DNA of 64,000 bases from Micromonospora sp. ATCC 39149 (GCF_000158815.1 NZ_GG657738.1:4189604-4253603); one strand, 5' to 3'; counted from the first letter of the stretch, positions 46,121 through 54,630 are shown. Numbers and translations are program-made. Notes: generated by a model from the letters alone, not told the origin.

Positions 46121-47370
46121 TCGCCCCCGCCGGCTCCACCGGCCCGACCGACCCGACCGGCACGTGGACGTCCCGGCTGCCCGGCGGGACACCGATCCGC
46201 CGCCGACCGAAGGCGATCATCGTCGGCGCCGGCATCGGCGGCCTCGCGGCGGCCGGCGCACTGCTGCGCGTGGGAGTCGACGTGGAGATCCACGAGCGGG
46301 CCAGCGAACTGCGGGCCGCCGGCTCGGCGCTGTCCCTGACCGCCAACGCCCGCGTCGCGCTGCGCTCGCTCGGCATCGACCTCGACGTCGAGCGGCGCGG
46401 CCAGGTCTACTCGGATCTGCACTTCCGCACCGCCACGGGGCGGCCGATCAGGACCGTCCGGTTCGCGCACCTGGGCGACCGGGTCGGCGCGCAGAACGTC
46501 GCCATCCACCGCGCCGAACTCCAGCGGGCCCTGCTGGAGGCGGCCGGGGATCCGCCCATCCGGCTTGGCGCCACCGCCCGCCGGTTTCACCACCACGGCG
46601 GCGGTGTCCGGGTCGAGTTCGACGACGGGACCAGCGCCGACGGCGACCTGCTGATCGGCGCGGACGGCTTCGGATCGGCGGTACGCCAGCAGCTCGTCGG
46701 CCCCGAGCGGCCCCGGGAACCCGGGTACGTGTGCTGGCTGGCGACCGTCGCGTACCGGCACCCCCGGGTCCGCGACGGGTACGCCGCCCACTACTGGGGG
46801 CGCGGCCAGCGGTTCGGGCTGGTGCACCTCGGCGGCGACCACGTCTACTGGTGGGGCACCCGGAACATGCCGCCGGAGGCGGCCCGCGACTGGCACGGCG
46901 GCCGGGACGAGATCCTCCGCGCGTACGCGGGCTGGGCCGACGAGGTGGTCGCCACCGTGGCCGCCACCGCCGAGACGGCGCTCATCAGCGTCCCCGCCCG
47001 CGACCGCCCCGCCCTGCGGCGCTGGGGCACCGGCCCGGTCACCCTGCTCGGCGACGCGGCGCACCCGATGCTGCCGAGCCTCGGCCAGGGCGCGGCGATG
47101 GCGATCGAGGACGCGGTGGTGCTGGCGCGCAGCCTGGCCGGGGCCACCGACCTGCCCGATGCGCTGCGCAGCTACGAGGCGGCCCGGCGCGACCGGACCC
47201 GGCGGATGATCCGCCAGGCGCACTCGCTGAGCCGGATCGAGCAGCTCGCCAGCCCCGCCGGCGATCTGGCCCGGCGCGCGTACCTGAGGTGGCTGCCCGC
47301 GCGGCTCGTCGACCGCCGCAACCTGGCCGACCTGACCTTCCCCGACGTCGCGCCGGCGGGCCTGCGGTGA
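46117..47370 (+). CDS. FAD-dependent monooxygenase
   Basis: A 417-residue group-A flavoprotein monooxygenase. FAD binding is by IIVGAGIGGLAAAGALL (residues ~34-50), with GADG (LLIGADGFGSAV, ~185) and LLGDAAHPMLPSLGQGAAMA at ~310-330. It overlaps the NRPS stop by GTGA, so it is made with it. In brabantamide, legonmycin and pyrrolizixenamide pathways an enzyme of this family follows a C-A(Ser)-T-C-A(Pro)-T-TE synthetase and performs a Baeyer-Villiger-type oxidation of the released bicyclic lactam or diketide. The same role is inferred here. GTG 46117 is chosen for the overlap. Confidence 0.88.
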   Translation: MIAPAGSTGPTDPTGTWTSRLPGGTPIRRRPKAIIVGAGIGGLAAAGALLRVGVDVEIHERASELRAAGSALSLTANARVALRSLGIDLDVERRGQVYSDLHFRTATGRPIRTVRFAHLGDRVGAQNVAIHRAELQRALLEAAGDPPIRLGATARRFHHHGGGVRVEFDDGTSADGDLLIGADGFGSAVRQQLVGPERPREPGYVCWLATVAYRHPRVRDGYAAHYWGRGQRFGLVHLGGDHVYWWGTRNMPPEAARDWHGGRDEILRAYAGWADEVVATVAATAETALISVPARDRPALRRWGTGPVTLLGDAAHPMLPSLGQGAAMAIEDAVVLARSLAGATDLPDALRSYEAARRDRTRRMIRQAHSLSRIEQLASPAGDLARRAYLRWLPARLVDRRNLADLTFPDVAPAGLR

Positions 47371-48869
47371 ACGGCGGGCGCGGCGCGGCGCACCGGGCGT
47401 TGAGCCCGCTGGAACGCTGGTACTGGATCGCCGACCAGGTGTCCCCGCTCAACGTCATCGCCCGGGTCCGGGTACGTGGACACCTGCCGCCGGAGCTGCT
47501 CCGGGCGGCGCTGGACGGACTCCAGGCACGCCATCCGCTGCTGCGGGTGGCCATCGCCACCCGGCCGGACGGCCGGCGGCCCCGGTTCGTGCCGGCGGAC
47601 CGGCCGATCCCGCTGCGGCTGGCCGCCGCCGACCTACCGGATGCCGCCGAGCCCGGCGCGTCCGCCGACCCGGACGCCGGTTGGCTGAGCGAGGTCAACG
47701 ATCGGGAACTGGTCGACCGGGTCGACTGGCGGACCGGGCCGCTCTGCCGGGCGGTCGTGCTGACCGCGACCGCCCCGGGGCCCACCGGCCCCGGTGCCGC
47801 CGGCGACGTGCACGACCTGATCCTGACCCTGCCGCACTGCGTGGCGGACGGGACGACCGCGCTGTCGCTGCTGCGCCAGTGGGTCGAACACGCCGAGCGG
47901 CTGGCCACTGCGGTGGAACGGCCGATCACGGGCGACGCCGGACCAGGCGGCGCACCCCAGGGCGGGCACGCGCCGGAACGGGAACCGGCCCTGCCCCCGG
48001 CCGAGCGGATGTTCCCCCGCCGGTACCGGGGCGTCACCGGCTCGCTGCGGCTCGGCCGGCAGCTCCTACGTGACCTGTACCGGGTGCGCCGGTACCGGCC
48101 GGCCCGGGTGGTGCCAAGCCGCTTCGTGCCGTTCACCGCGAGACGCAGCCGACTGCTGCACCGGACGCTCACCGCCGAGCAGGTAGCCGCGCTGGCCCAG
48201 GCATGCCGCCGGGAACAGACCACCGTGCACGGGGCGCTGGCCGCCGCGATGGTCCTCGCGGTCGCGGCCGAGACGGGTCCGCCTGCCCCGGGTCACGTGG
48301 CGATCGGCTCCCCGGTCGACTTCCGGGCGGCCCTGACGCCTCCGGTGCCCGAGCGGGCGGTCGGCGCGTACGTCGCCACCGTTCCCTCGTTCGTGCCGTA
48401 CCAGCCGGGGGCGTCGCTGTGGCAGCTCGCCCGGTCGATCAGCGGGGACCTCGCGGCCCGGCGTCACCACGGCAGCCACTTCGCCATGGTCGACCTGGTC
48501 CGCCTGTCGTGCCCGCCGTCGGTCGCGCAGAGCGGCCGGTTCGTGGAGCTGACCGAGCGGTCCGGGCCGGTCAACCTCTGCCTGTCCAATCTCGGCCGGT
48601 ACGACTTTCCCGACCGGATCGGGGCCTGGCGGCTAAGCGGCGCCCAGTTCGTCGCCGGGCTCTCGGTCTGCGGCTACTTCGTCGCCACGGCGAACACGAG
48701 CCATGGGGAACTGGCCTGGAACTTCGTTCACGTGCCGGAGGCGGTCCCGGACGCCCGCGCGGCCGGCCTCGTCGACGCCTGTGTCGACGCGGTGCTCGCC
48801 GAGATCACAGTGGTGCCGGCAAGGGTCGATCCGGTGTCGGCCGGGGCCGACGGGAAGGTGGAATCATGA
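47367..48869 (+). CDS. Stand-alone condensation/PapA-like acyltransferase
   Basis: A 500-residue protein with the chloramphenicol-acetyltransferase/condensation fold. The catalytic motif is HCVADG (LPHCVADGTTALSLL, ~155), matching HxxxDG, and the start SPLERWYWIADQVSPLNVIA resembles PapA-type and WS/DGAT-like acyltransferases. There is no carrier or adenylation domain. It could load the fatty-acyl starter, or transfer an acyl group onto a hydroxyl or sugar of the product (inference). The start overlaps the monooxygenase stop (GTGA), and its own stop overlaps the SDR start (ATGA), so it belongs to the same operon. Confidence 0.8.
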   Translation: MNGGRGAAHRALSPLERWYWIADQVSPLNVIARVRVRGHLPPELLRAALDGLQARHPLLRVAIATRPDGRRPRFVPADRPIPLRLAAADLPDAAEPGASADPDAGWLSEVNDRELVDRVDWRTGPLCRAVVLTATAPGPTGPGAAGDVHDLILTLPHCVADGTTALSLLRQWVEHAERLATAVERPITGDAGPGGAPQGGHAPEREPALPPAERMFPRRYRGVTGSLRLGRQLLRDLYRVRRYRPARVVPSRFVPFTARRSRLLHRTLTAEQVAALAQACRREQTTVHGALAAAMVLAVAAETGPPAPGHVAIGSPVDFRAALTPPVPERAVGAYVATVPSFVPYQPGASLWQLARSISGDLAARRHHGSHFAMVDLVRLSCPPSVAQSGRFVELTERSGPVNLCLSNLGRYDFPDRIGAWRLSGAQFVAGLSVCGYFVATANTSHGELAWNFVHVPEAVPDARAAGLVDACVDAVLAEITVVPARVDPVSAGADGKVES

Positions 48870-49813
48870 TCGGGGCAGGGAGACGGATCGACGCGCGGGG
48901 CCGGGCGGTGGTGGTCACCGGCGCCTCGTCGGGGCTCGGCCGCGAGGCCGCGCTGCACCTAAACCGGACGGGGTTCCGGGTCTTCGCCGGGGTGCGCGAC
49001 CGGGCCGCCGCCGACGACCTGGCCGCCGCCACGGCCGGCCGGATCACCCCGCTCCGCCTCGACGTCACCCGGGCCGACGAGGTCCGGCAGGCGGTCGACG
49101 AGGTGACCCGCCAGGTCGGCACCGACGGTCTCTGGGGGCTCGTCAACAACGCCGGCATCAGCCTGCCCGGCCCGCTGGAGTGCGTCACACTGGAGCAGGT
49201 CCGGCGGCAGCTCGACACCAACGTGGTCGGCCAGATCGCGGTGATCCAGGGCTTCCTCCCGCTGCTGCGGGCCGGCCACGGCCGGATCGTGAACGTCACC
49301 TCCGGCCTGGGCCGGGTCGCCCTGCCCTACCTCGGCGTGTACGCGGCGGCGCAGTTCGCCAAGGAGGCGGTCAGCGACAGCCTGCGGCGCGAGCTGTGGC
49401 CGTTCGGGATCGCGGTGTCGGTGGTCCAGCCGGGGGCGATCCAGACGCCGATCTGGGACAAGGTCGCCCACGCCGGGTCGGAGACGATGGCCGGGGCGGC
49501 GGGGCGGGCCGGCGACCTCTACGACGAGCCGTTCAGCCGCTTCCTCACCCGGCTGGCCGCGCAGGCCCGGCGGAGCGGGACCACTCCGGCGGACTTCGCG
49601 CGGGCGGTCACCCGGGCGCTGACCGCCGCGCGGCCGAAGACCCGGTACCCGGTGGGCCGCGACGTGCGGTTGGGCAGCCTGGCCGCCCGCCTGCTGCCGG
49701 ACGCCCTGCTCGACCGCAACTTCGCCCCGCTCGTGCGGGCCCGCCGCAAGCCTTCCTCAGTGCCCGTCGACCCGACCCCCGTGCCCCTCGCCCCGACCAA
49801 CAGTGAGGACTGA
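48866..49813 (+). CDS. SDR-family protein lacking the catalytic Lys
   Basis: A 315-residue short-chain dehydrogenase-like protein. It has the cofactor loop VVTGASSGLGREA (residues ~13-25), NNAGISLPG (~92) and the catalytic Ser in VTSGLG. At the active site it reads VYAAAQFAKEA, so YxxxK is Tyr-Ala-Ala-Ala-Gln. The Lys that lowers the Tyr pKa and binds the nicotinamide ribose is Gln in this copy. The codon (CAG) is unambiguous. It may be inactive as a dehydrogenase, or it may have shifted to another chemistry. ATGA overlap with the acyltransferase gene places it in the operon. Confidence 0.8.
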   Translation: MIGAGRRIDARGRAVVVTGASSGLGREAALHLNRTGFRVFAGVRDRAAADDLAAATAGRITPLRLDVTRADEVRQAVDEVTRQVGTDGLWGLVNNAGISLPGPLECVTLEQVRRQLDTNVVGQIAVIQGFLPLLRAGHGRIVNVTSGLGRVALPYLGVYAAAQFAKEAVSDSLRRELWPFGIAVSVVQPGAIQTPIWDKVAHAGSETMAGAAGRAGDLYDEPFSRFLTRLAAQARRSGTTPADFARAVTRALTAARPKTRYPVGRDVRLGSLAARLLPDALLDRNFAPLVRARRKPSSVPVDPTPVPLAPTNSED

Positions 49814-49818
49814 CCAGC

Positions 49819-50319
49819 ATGGATGCCGACCAGCAGGCCCGCACCCAGGCCCAGGCCCTGTTCGCCCACAACCTGGAGTTGATCTCCGCCGGGCGGATCA
49901 GTGAGTGGGTGGAGCTGTTCGACCCCGACGGGGTGCTGGAGTTCCCCTACCCCCTGCCGGGCATCGCCCCGCGGTTCACCGGTCACCAGGAGCTGTACGA
50001 GCACATGAAGGACTTCCCGAAGCAGTTCGACGTGCGCTTCTCGGGGCTGACCTTCCACGAGACGACCGACCCCGACCTGGTGATCGCCGAGTTCGTCGGG
50101 GACGGCCGGGGGATCGTCACCGGCCGGCCGTTCCACCAGGTCTACATCTCGGTGGTCCGGTTCCGGGCCGGGAAGATCGTGCACTTCCGGGACTTCTGGA
50201 ACCCTCTGGCGACCATCCGGGCCGGGCTGACGATCGGGCACGCCTGGCGCGGCCTGGTCGACCTGCTGCGGCCCGCCGCACGTCGTCGCCCGAAAGGGCC
50301 GGGCCCCGGTCGGGGGTGA
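49819..50319 (+). CDS. SnoaL/NTF2-like protein
   Basis: A 166-residue cone-shaped alpha+beta barrel of the SnoaL / PhzA-B type: NLELISAGRISEWVELFDPD, FPYPLPGIAPRFTGHQELYE (quoted), and the C-terminal GKIVHFRDFWNPL strands. Members are cyclases, hydroxylases or isomerases in natural-product pathways, or non-catalytic binders. It starts 5 nt after the SDR stop, so it ends the NRPS operon. A basic, Pro-rich C-terminal tail of about 25 residues follows the fold. Confidence 0.82.
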   Translation: MDADQQARTQAQALFAHNLELISAGRISEWVELFDPDGVLEFPYPLPGIAPRFTGHQELYEHMKDFPKQFDVRFSGLTFHETTDPDLVIAEFVGDGRGIVTGRPFHQVYISVVRFRAGKIVHFRDFWNPLATIRAGLTIGHAWRGLVDLLRPAARRRPKGPGPGRG

Positions 50320-50352
50320 CCGTCGGGCCCGCCACCGTTCGGTGGGACGGGC

Positions 50353-50387
50353 GTGGGGGCCGGCCCCGTGCGCCGGCCGGCCCCCAC
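50353..50387. terminator. Bidirectional hairpin terminator
   Basis: GTGGGGGCCGGCC and GGCCGGCCCCCAC make a perfect 13-bp stem with a 9-nt loop. It lies between the stops of the NRPS operon (+) and the DUF4352 gene (-), and can serve both. Confidence 0.8.
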
Positions 50388-50405
50388 GTACGCGAAGTGC
50401 TGCGC

Positions 50406-51407
50406 CTACGGCTTCCAGGAGCCGGCGATCTCCAACTCGTGCCGGTACTCCAGCGCGCCGTTCTTGTTCGCCACGTCGAAGGTGACGCTGCCGGTGCGCT
50501 TGCTGCCCTCCCGCAGGTTGACGCCGGAGTCGAGCAGGTCCCCGCAGCCGGCCAGCGCGCCGGCGATCCCGTTCGCGGTGGTGCCGTCCTCGGCGACCCA
50601 CTGGAAGTAGAACGGGTTGATCGACATCTTGCCCTTCTTCACCGTCGCGGTGACGTCCGCGATCAGGTAGAGGCCCTTGTCGGGATCGGGCGAGTACGAC
50701 TTGCAGCCCTTGGCCGAGGTGCGGAACCGCAGCACCGTGATCTCCAGGGTGCCCTCGTCGTCGGTGATGACCAGGGTTTCGCCGGCCTTCATGTTGAAGG
50801 TCTCGCCGTCTGGCGGGGCGGACGACGAGGGGGAGGTCGGGTCGGCGGTCGGCAGGCCGCTCGGGGCGGTGGTGACCCGGGGCGCGGTCGGCAGTTGCCG
50901 CTCGGCCTCCTTCGCCGCCTCGTTGGCACCGGCGACGAGCGCCACGATGCCACCGACGCAGCAGAGCAGCGCGAGCACCGCCACGACGACCACGATGATG
51001 ATGATCGGCTTCTTGCTGCTCTTCTTGGCCGGCAGCGGGGGGCCGAGCGGGTAGCCCGGGCCCGGCGCGTACGGCCCACCCGGCGGCGGGTACGGCCCAC
51101 CCGGCGGCGGGTACGGAGTGCCCGACACCGGCGGGTAGGCCGCCTCCGGGCCCGGCTGGTACGCCGGGTCGGGGCTGGGCGGCGGCGTGAAGGCACCCGG
51201 CGGCGGGTACGGCGCGCCCGAGGTGGGCGGGTACGGCGCGGCCGAGACCGGGGGCGGCGGGTACGGCGCGCCCGAGACCGGGGGCTGGGGGGTGGTCGGC
51301 GGCGGGGCGGTCGGATCGGCCGGCCACTGGGGCATCGGTGCCGTCGGCGGGTCCTGGTTCGGCTGGTAGGGGTCCTGCGGCCCGTAAGGGGGCTGGGGGT
51401 GGCTCAA
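50406..51407 (-). CDS. DUF4352 membrane-anchored protein
   Basis: A 333-residue protein. It has a Pro/Tyr-rich N-terminal region (~1-125) with PYPPPGG-like repeats, one membrane helix (~133-155, KPIIIIVVVVAVLALLCCVG), a linker, then an extracytoplasmic DUF4352 immunoglobulin-like domain (~210-333, ending YRHELEIAGSWKP). The TTG at 51407 is favoured because GAGGAG precedes it and it yields MSHPQPPYGPQ, while GTG 51422 overlaps that site. It is transcribed toward the NRPS operon and is probably a backbone envelope protein rather than part of the pathway. Confidence 0.7.
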   Translation of the reverse strand: MSHPQPPYGPQDPYQPNQDPPTAPMPQWPADPTAPPPTTPQPPVSGAPYPPPPVSAAPYPPTSGAPYPPPGAFTPPPSPDPAYQPGPEAAYPPVSGTPYPPPGGPYPPPGGPYAPGPGYPLGPPLPAKKSSKKPIIIIVVVVAVLALLCCVGGIVALVAGANEAAKEAERQLPTAPRVTTAPSGLPTADPTSPSSSAPPDGETFNMKAGETLVITDDEGTLEITVLRFRTSAKGCKSYSPDPDKGLYLIADVTATVKKGKMSINPFYFQWVAEDGTTANGIAGALAGCGDLLDSGVNLREGSKRTGSVTFDVANKNGALEYRHELEIAGSWKP

Positions 51408-51488
51408 CGTACTCCTCGGCACCTCATCGCGATCTCGAACGTCCTGACGGTATCGCTCCTGGCCAAGTCCCGGATCGCCCCGACCGTC

Positions 51489-52145
51489 TCAGCGGGGTAA
51501 CAGGACGGCGGCGGTGCGGACCACGTCGGCGTCGACCGCGAACCGTCCGGTGACCGTCGCGGGCGGGTCGGGCACCGGGGCCGCGTCCAGCCGGGCGGGG
51601 GCGATCCGGGCCGTGAACAGGCCGGAGTCCGGGTCCAGCTCGACGCGGGCGTCGTGGAAGTCCAGCCACGTGCCGACGACCGGGTGCCACACCTTGTAGA
51701 TGGTCTCCTTGGCGCTGAACAGCACGGCCGCCCAGGGGACGGTGCCGGGAAGCCGGGCACAGTCGTCCCATTCCTCGGGCAGGCCGATCAGCCGGCGTAC
51801 CCCCGCGTTGAGTTCCCGGTGGCGCTCGGCGTCCATGCCGACCGACCGGATCTCGTCGGCGCGGGCCACGGCGGCGGCGCAGTAGCCCGGCGTGTGGGTG
51901 ATGGTGCCGACCACCCCGGCGGGCCAGACCGGGGAGCGGTCCGGCGCGGAGGGCACGGCGACGGCCGGTACGCCGAGCCGGGTGAGCGCCCGTCGGGCGC
52001 AGACCCGCCCGGCGGTGAAGTCGCGCCGCCGGCGCTGGACCGCCCGCTCGCTCAGGCAGGCCAGCTCGGCGGGGAGCAGCTTTCCGGCCCAGTCGTCCCC
52101 GCTGGCGACGGCCACCGCGACCTCGGGCGGCAGCAGGTCACGCAT
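51489..52145 (-). CDS. 4'-phosphopantetheinyl transferase (Sfp/EntD type)
   Basis: A 218-residue PPTase. It moves the phosphopantetheine arm of CoA onto the Ser of carrier domains. The magnesium motif is VGMDAERHRELN (~110), the second motif FSAKETIYKVWHP (~150), and GTITHTPGYCAAAVA provides the histidine region. The size matches EntD-like types used by NRPS systems. AGGAGA precedes the ATG. It probably activates the two T domains of the NRPS 5 kb away. It may also be a genome-wide PPTase. Confidence 0.88.
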   Translation of the reverse strand: MRDLLPPEVAVAVASGDDWAGKLLPAELACLSERAVQRRRRDFTAGRVCARRALTRLGVPAVAVPSAPDRSPVWPAGVVGTITHTPGYCAAAVARADEIRSVGMDAERHRELNAGVRRLIGLPEEWDDCARLPGTVPWAAVLFSAKETIYKVWHPVVGTWLDFHDARVELDPDSGLFTARIAPARLDAAPVPDPPATVTGRFAVDADVVRTAAVLLPR

Positions 52146-52192
52146 CCCGTCTCCTGACGCTCGTCGCCGTCGAAGGTACCGCACGCACCCCG

Positions 52193-52336
52193 TCACGGGC
52201 GGATCATGGGGTCGGCGGGGGCCGCACCGTCGCCGACCTCGGCGCCCAGCAGGTCCACGCCAACGCGACGGCCGGGCAGGACGGTCGCCGCCAGCAGTCC
52301 ACGGAAGACGGCTGTCGATCGTCTCTTGTCGATCAC
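52193..52336 (-). CDS. Possible small protein (47 aa)
   Basis: GTG 52336 opens a 47-codon frame (MIDKRRSTAVFRGLLAATVL, then GVDLLGAEVGDG) ending at 52193, about 48 nt before the PPTase start. A TACGCT box (52349-52344 on this strand) ends 7 nt upstream, as in the other leaderless genes of the window. There is no ribosome site and no known motif. It could be real and co-transcribed with the PPTase. Confidence 0.4.
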   Translation of the reverse strand: MIDKRRSTAVFRGLLAATVLPGRRVGVDLLGAEVGDGAAPADPMIRP

Positions 52337-52533
52337 CTGGGCGAGCGTAGTGAGATCCGTATTGGAGGATCCGGCGGCCCCGGCCGGCCGGCGGACATAC
52401 GGCCCCGGCGGGCGGCTCCGCCGGGCGGCACGGCCGGCCCCGGCTGCGGTACTGGCTGGGTCGTGAGCGTTCCGAAAGGTTCTTGCCACACAACTGACGA
52501 CTATCTGCCGCATTCAGCCATTAGACTGGTGAG

Positions 52534-52690
52534 GTCCGTCAGAAATCTGACGCGAGTCCACCCGTTGTGCAGGTGGTGCCGGGTGGCTAAGCTTCAATTG
52601 CGCGCCCCAATCGCCCGCTTCCCCCGTGGCAGGCGATCGGGGCGCGCGTCTGTGCGTCGAGGGGTCTTCTCTGAGCCCGGTGGGGCTTCA
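52534..52690 (+). ncRNA. Candidate structured RNA (four hairpins)
   Basis: Between two minus-strand genes lies a run of hairpins on the plus strand: CGTCAG-AAAT-CTGACG (52537-52552); CCACCCG/CGGGTGG (52558-52586); a 16-position stem with one mismatch, GCGCGCCCCAATCGCC/GGCGATCGGGGCGCGC (52600-52647); and AGCCC-GGTG-GGGCT (52674-52687). A TAGACT box (52522-52527) could start it. No protein frame is convincing here. I do not recognise the RNA family. Parts could instead be a terminator or an antisense leader. Confidence 0.4.
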
Positions 52691-52779
52691 CGTGGGCCAG
52701 TCTCCGCCCGATTGTGCGATATCCGACGGCCATCGACGGGCGCGATGCCCTGCCCGCCGCCGTCACAGCGCGCGCCCCC

Positions 52780-52801
52780 GCCCGCCCCGAGCGGGGCGGG
52801 C
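52780..52801 (-). terminator. Terminator of the pmt gene
   Basis: CCCGCCCC and GGGGCGGG make an 8-bp GC stem with a short loop, about 22 nt past the stop of the leftward mannosyltransferase gene. It has no clear T-run, as is common in this phylum. Confidence 0.55.
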
Positions 52802-52822
52802 GTCAGGCCGGCAGGCGCGCCG

Positions 52823-54547
52823 TCAGATCCAGCGGCCGTCCAGCCACATTCGGGCCGACCACTCCGCGTACGGCAGCACCCGAGCCACGAAGATCGGATA
52901 GAAGTACACGAAGCAGAGCGCCACCAGCAGCACGTACGCGCCCACCACGACGCCGCCCACCAGCCGGCGTTCGGCCGCCGCCTCGTCGTCGGTGCCGGCG
53001 GGCGCCTCCCCGGCCGGGGCCCGCGCCCCGCCATCGGCCGGCGAGACGATCGCGCCCAGCACGTAGACGACCGCCAGGACCAGGAACGGCACGGCCGGCG
53101 CGGCGTAGAAGGAGAACATCGTCCGCCCGCCGTCGAGGGCGAACCAGAACCAGGGCAGCAGGCCGGCGGCCGCGCAGAGCAGGATCGCCCCGGCCCGCCA
53201 GTCCCGCCGCGCGATGCCGATCCAGGCCGCCCCGGCCAGGGCGGGCAGGAACGACCACCACAGCAGCGGCGTGCCCAGCAGCAGGATCTCCGAGGCGCAG
53301 CTCGCCGCGCCGCAGCCACCCTCGCTCGACCAGTGGATCGCCACCGGCCGGCCCAGCAGCAGCCACTGCCAGGGCCAGGACTGGTACTTGTGCGGGTCGT
53401 CCAGCTGCTTGTGGAAGCCGTACGCCGCCTTGTGGTACTCCCACAGGTTGTTCAGCGCCCCGACGAACGGGGTGTCGCTCAGGCCGGGCACGCTCGGGTA
53501 CCGGGCGGCGAGGCGGTAGTAACCGTCGTCGGTCAACAGCCAGCCCGACCAGGTGGCGACGTAGGTGACGACCATGAGGACGCCGGCCAGCGCCAGCCAG
53601 GGCAACTCGTCGAGCAGCGCGTCGCGCCACGGCCGGCGTACCCCTGCGGAGCGGCGGACGCCGACCTCCCACAGCAGGGCCAGCAGCGCGAAGGCCGGCA
53701 GGAAGTACAGCGCGCTCCACTTGACCGCGCAGGCGCAGCCGAGCAGCACCCCGGCGGCCAGCCGCCACCACGGCCAGTTCCGCCAGCCACCGGCGGGCCG
53801 GCCGGCGCGCCCGGGCAGGGTGGGGTCGAGGCCGGAGTCCAGCGCCCGGCTCCACCGCCGACGCCGGGCGTCCCGGTCGATGACCAGGGCGCCGAACGCG
53901 GCCAGTACGAACAGCAGCAGGAAGATGTCGAGCAGGGCGATGCGGGAGAGGACCAGGTGGAAGCCGTCGAGGGCGAGCAACAGGCCGGCGGCGCAGCCGA
54001 GCGTGGTGGAGCGGAACAGCCGGCGGCCGATGCGTACCAACAGCAGCACCGACAAGATGCCGGCCAGGGCGGCGCTGAAGCGCCAGCCGAACTCCGGTGC
54101 GGTCGTCATCAGGTGCCCGGGCACGGAGATGTTGTGCTCGGCGTCGGAGTACCCGAACGCCCACTCGCCGAGGCCGATCAGCCACTTACCCAGCGGCGGG
54201 TGCACCACGTACGACGGGCCGTTGTCCTTGTAGTTCCACTCGACGGCCTTGTCGATGAGCGCCCAGCTGTCACGGGCATAGTAGATCTCGTCGAAGATCT
54301 TGCCCTTCGGGTTGCTGAGATCGACCAGGCGCAGGATCGCGGCGATCGCCACCACGACGGCGGTGGCCAGCCACGAGTTGATGTCCAGCCGGGCGTCGAC
54401 GGTGGCGAGCCGTCGCCGCACGATCGCGGGAACGCCCCCGCCGCCGGGGGTTGGGGGAGCCCCGGACTCCTCGGTCGCGCCGCCGCCAGATCCGGCGTGC
54501 TCCGATCCCGTCCGGCCCGCGCTCTGCGCTGTCGACGCACTCGTCAC
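52823..54547 (-). CDS. pmt: Dolichyl-phosphate-mannose--protein mannosyltransferase
   Basis: A 574-residue polytopic membrane glycosyltransferase (GT39, PMT family), which adds mannose from polyprenyl-phosphate-mannose to Ser/Thr of exported proteins. After a short cytosolic tail come a first helix and the luminal loop with FDEIYYARDSW (catalytic DE motif) and YVVHPPLGKWLIGLGEW, then LLALDGFHLVLSRIALLD. About ten more helices follow. GTG 54547 sits 6 nt after a TACGAT box, so it is probably leaderless. It is divergent from rsmI, exactly the order of Rv1002c-Rv1003 in mycobacteria. Confidence 0.92.
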   Translation of the reverse strand: MTSASTAQSAGRTGSEHAGSGGGATEESGAPPTPGGGGVPAIVRRRLATVDARLDINSWLATAVVVAIAAILRLVDLSNPKGKIFDEIYYARDSWALIDKAVEWNYKDNGPSYVVHPPLGKWLIGLGEWAFGYSDAEHNISVPGHLMTTAPEFGWRFSAALAGILSVLLLVRIGRRLFRSTTLGCAAGLLLALDGFHLVLSRIALLDIFLLLFVLAAFGALVIDRDARRRRWSRALDSGLDPTLPGRAGRPAGGWRNWPWWRLAAGVLLGCACAVKWSALYFLPAFALLALLWEVGVRRSAGVRRPWRDALLDELPWLALAGVLMVVTYVATWSGWLLTDDGYYRLAARYPSVPGLSDTPFVGALNNLWEYHKAAYGFHKQLDDPHKYQSWPWQWLLLGRPVAIHWSSEGGCGAASCASEILLLGTPLLWWSFLPALAGAAWIGIARRDWRAGAILLCAAAGLLPWFWFALDGGRTMFSFYAAPAVPFLVLAVVYVLGAIVSPADGGARAPAGEAPAGTDDEAAAERRLVGGVVVGAYVLLVALCFVYFYPIFVARVLPYAEWSARMWLDGRWI

Positions 54548-54630
54548 CAAGCGATCGTAGGCTGCGGAGGTGCCCGGCGGCGCCCGTCGTCTCCGATACC
54601 GGTACAACTGTCGATGAAGGAGCGCACCTC

